Origin: an uncultured Lachnospiraceae bacterium | GTDB taxonomy: Bacteria > Bacillota > Clostridia > Lachnospirales > Lachnospiraceae | Assembly (NCBI GenBank): GCA_946549155.1 | Contig: CAMNQN010000063.1 | Span: 1-14,572 of the forward strand | Direction of reading: 5' to 3' | DNA length: 14,572 nucleotides | In this document: positions 13,781-14,572 of the stretch, in pieces | How the letters are laid out: each line of letters starts with the position of its first letter | How positions within the stretch are numbered: the first letter of the stretch is position 1 | Notes under the pieces: model-generated | The model's database searches: none | What the model was told of the DNA's origin: nothing | Seen by the model: the letters and a program-made list of their open reading frames with translations, nothing else | Program-made: the position numbers and the translations under genes

Positions 13781-14572
13781 TTACCAATTGTAGGGGGGCG
13801 CATTTTCTTCCCTCCTGCTGATATGAAAGCCTGCGCGTTCCGTCCCCTCCTCTGCCCGAAACAGTCTCACCCGAATCTCTTCAAAGTCCCAGGCATAATA
13901 AACCAGAGCGCCATTGGCAGACTGCTTGTTATATTCTGCAATTCCCCTGCTGAAATCCTCTGCCGTTTTTCTGATTTCCTCCGGCAGCCCCGTCAATAAC
14001 CCGTCCAGCAAATCCGCTGTCAGCGAAAGATGCAGCGCGCTTTTATCCGCTTCCGGAAGGATATAAATATCGCTTACCCTTCCGCTGATATAATCAAAAC
14101 ACAGGTCAAATTCCGCGCCGCCCGGCACTTCATAGCTCTCCCTCACCGTAAAATCAGATTTTAAAACCCCATAGGGTTCTTCTATGACCTTAAAATTCTG
14201 CTGCGAGGCCTTCAGAAGAAAGGAATAGCCCTTTTCTTCTAAAATATCCAGGATTTCCCGCACTCCCCAGTCCATCAGATAATACCCGTTGGCCGGAACT
14301 CCCAGTTCTCTCACCGCCGCCTCATCCAGCGTGTACAGCACCGCCGTCTGAACGCCGTCCGCCCGCAGAAGTCCGGCGTCTTCCTCTCCTGTTTCTGCGG
14401 CGTCAGACAACAATCCGGCCTCCGTCTCTGTACCGTCCCCGATTCGCCGCACCTCAACCGCGTTTTCTCTGACAAAATCCAGAAATTCAGCATACTCCCG
14501 GGAACCCCTGTCATAATTTCCGGCAAGTGGCAGCGTAGGGGTTTCCTCCTTTTGCAGGATAGGGAGGAAAAC
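13781..14572 (-). CDS. Hypothetical protein, C-terminal part (5' end beyond the window)
   Basis: I do not recognise this protein. The frame is open from the right edge to the TAA at 13781, giving about 263 visible residues. A GTG at 14452 could serve as a start, but the frame continues 40 codons upstream with protein-like sequence, so the gene most likely begins outside. The visible part is acidic and soluble-looking with no membrane segment. A low-complexity Gly/Glu/Thr-rich stretch lies roughly 40-75 residues from the edge. Aromatic-rich segments follow, such as NGYYLMDWGVREIL and FDLCFDYISGRVSDIYILPEADK. The protein ends in NAPPYNW. It could be the outer domain of a lipoprotein or membrane-anchored protein, but no anchor is visible. 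It does not resemble a regulator of the exporter. Confidence 0.7.
   Translation of the reverse strand, partial: VFLPILQKEETPTLPLAGNYDRGSREYAEFLDFVRENAVEVRRIGDGTETEAGLLSDAAETGEEDAGLLRADGVQTAVLYTLDEAAVRELGVPANGYYLMDWGVREILDILEEKGYSFLLKASQQNFKVIEEPYGVLKSDFTVRESYEVPGGAEFDLCFDYISGRVSDIYILPEADKSALHLSLTADLLDGLLTGLPEEIRKTAEDFSRGIAEYNKQSANGALVYYAWDFEEIRVRLFRAEEGTERAGFHISRREENAPPYNW

Noticed and set aside
1..14572. CRISPR arrays, tRNA or rRNA genes, insertion sequences
   Set aside because: No regularly spaced repeats, cloverleaf-like sequences, rRNA segments or complete transposase genes with terminal repeats were seen.

Overview
All genes recognised here read on the minus strand, so transcription runs from high to low coordinates. 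Dense co-directional operons with 1-14 bp overlaps, strong AGGAGG-like ribosome binding sites, sigma-A-type promoters with 17 bp spacers, a Gram-positive style lipoprotein substrate-binding protein and the protein families present point to a Bacillota (Firmicutes) gut-type clostridium, most likely a Lachnospiraceae member. This placement is an inference from gene style, not from a marker gene.

Layout from right to left in transcription order. (1) 13781-14572: C-terminal part of an unrecognised acidic protein that runs off the right edge. (2) 13458-13780: a structured leader with a near-consensus promoter, a 5' hairpin, a 29-codon upstream ORF with its own ribosome binding site, and an intrinsic terminator 32 bp before the next gene. 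(3) 9964-13457: two overlapping half-transporter genes forming a heterodimeric ABC exporter. One subunit has an Asp in place of the catalytic Glu and the other has a degenerate signature motif. (4) 8806-9828: a LacI-family regulator with a clear promoter and terminator. (5) 1393-8533: a five-gene sugar operon, consisting of a solute-binding lipoprotein, two permeases, a GH13 subfamily-4 (amylosucrase-like) enzyme and a GH36 alpha-galactosidase. (6) 811-1392: an AT-richer stretch without an intact gene but with decayed-looking coding fragments. (7) 1-789: an MNT nucleotidyltransferase/HEPN pair, a toxin-antitoxin-type module, with the HEPN gene cut by the left edge.

How the genes fit together. 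The sugar operon reads as a raffinose-family oligosaccharide pathway. The ABC importer brings in the oligosaccharide, GH36 removes galactose, and the GH13_4 enzyme splits or transglycosylates the remaining sucrose. The LacI protein is the probable local regulator. No importer ATPase is encoded here, so a shared MsmK/MsiK-type ATPase elsewhere is expected. The exporter operon looks controlled by ribosome-mediated attenuation in its leader, as known for the B. subtilis bmrB-bmrCD exporter. I consider this the most interesting feature of the window. The MNT/HEPN end is visibly more AT-rich than the rest and looks acquired.
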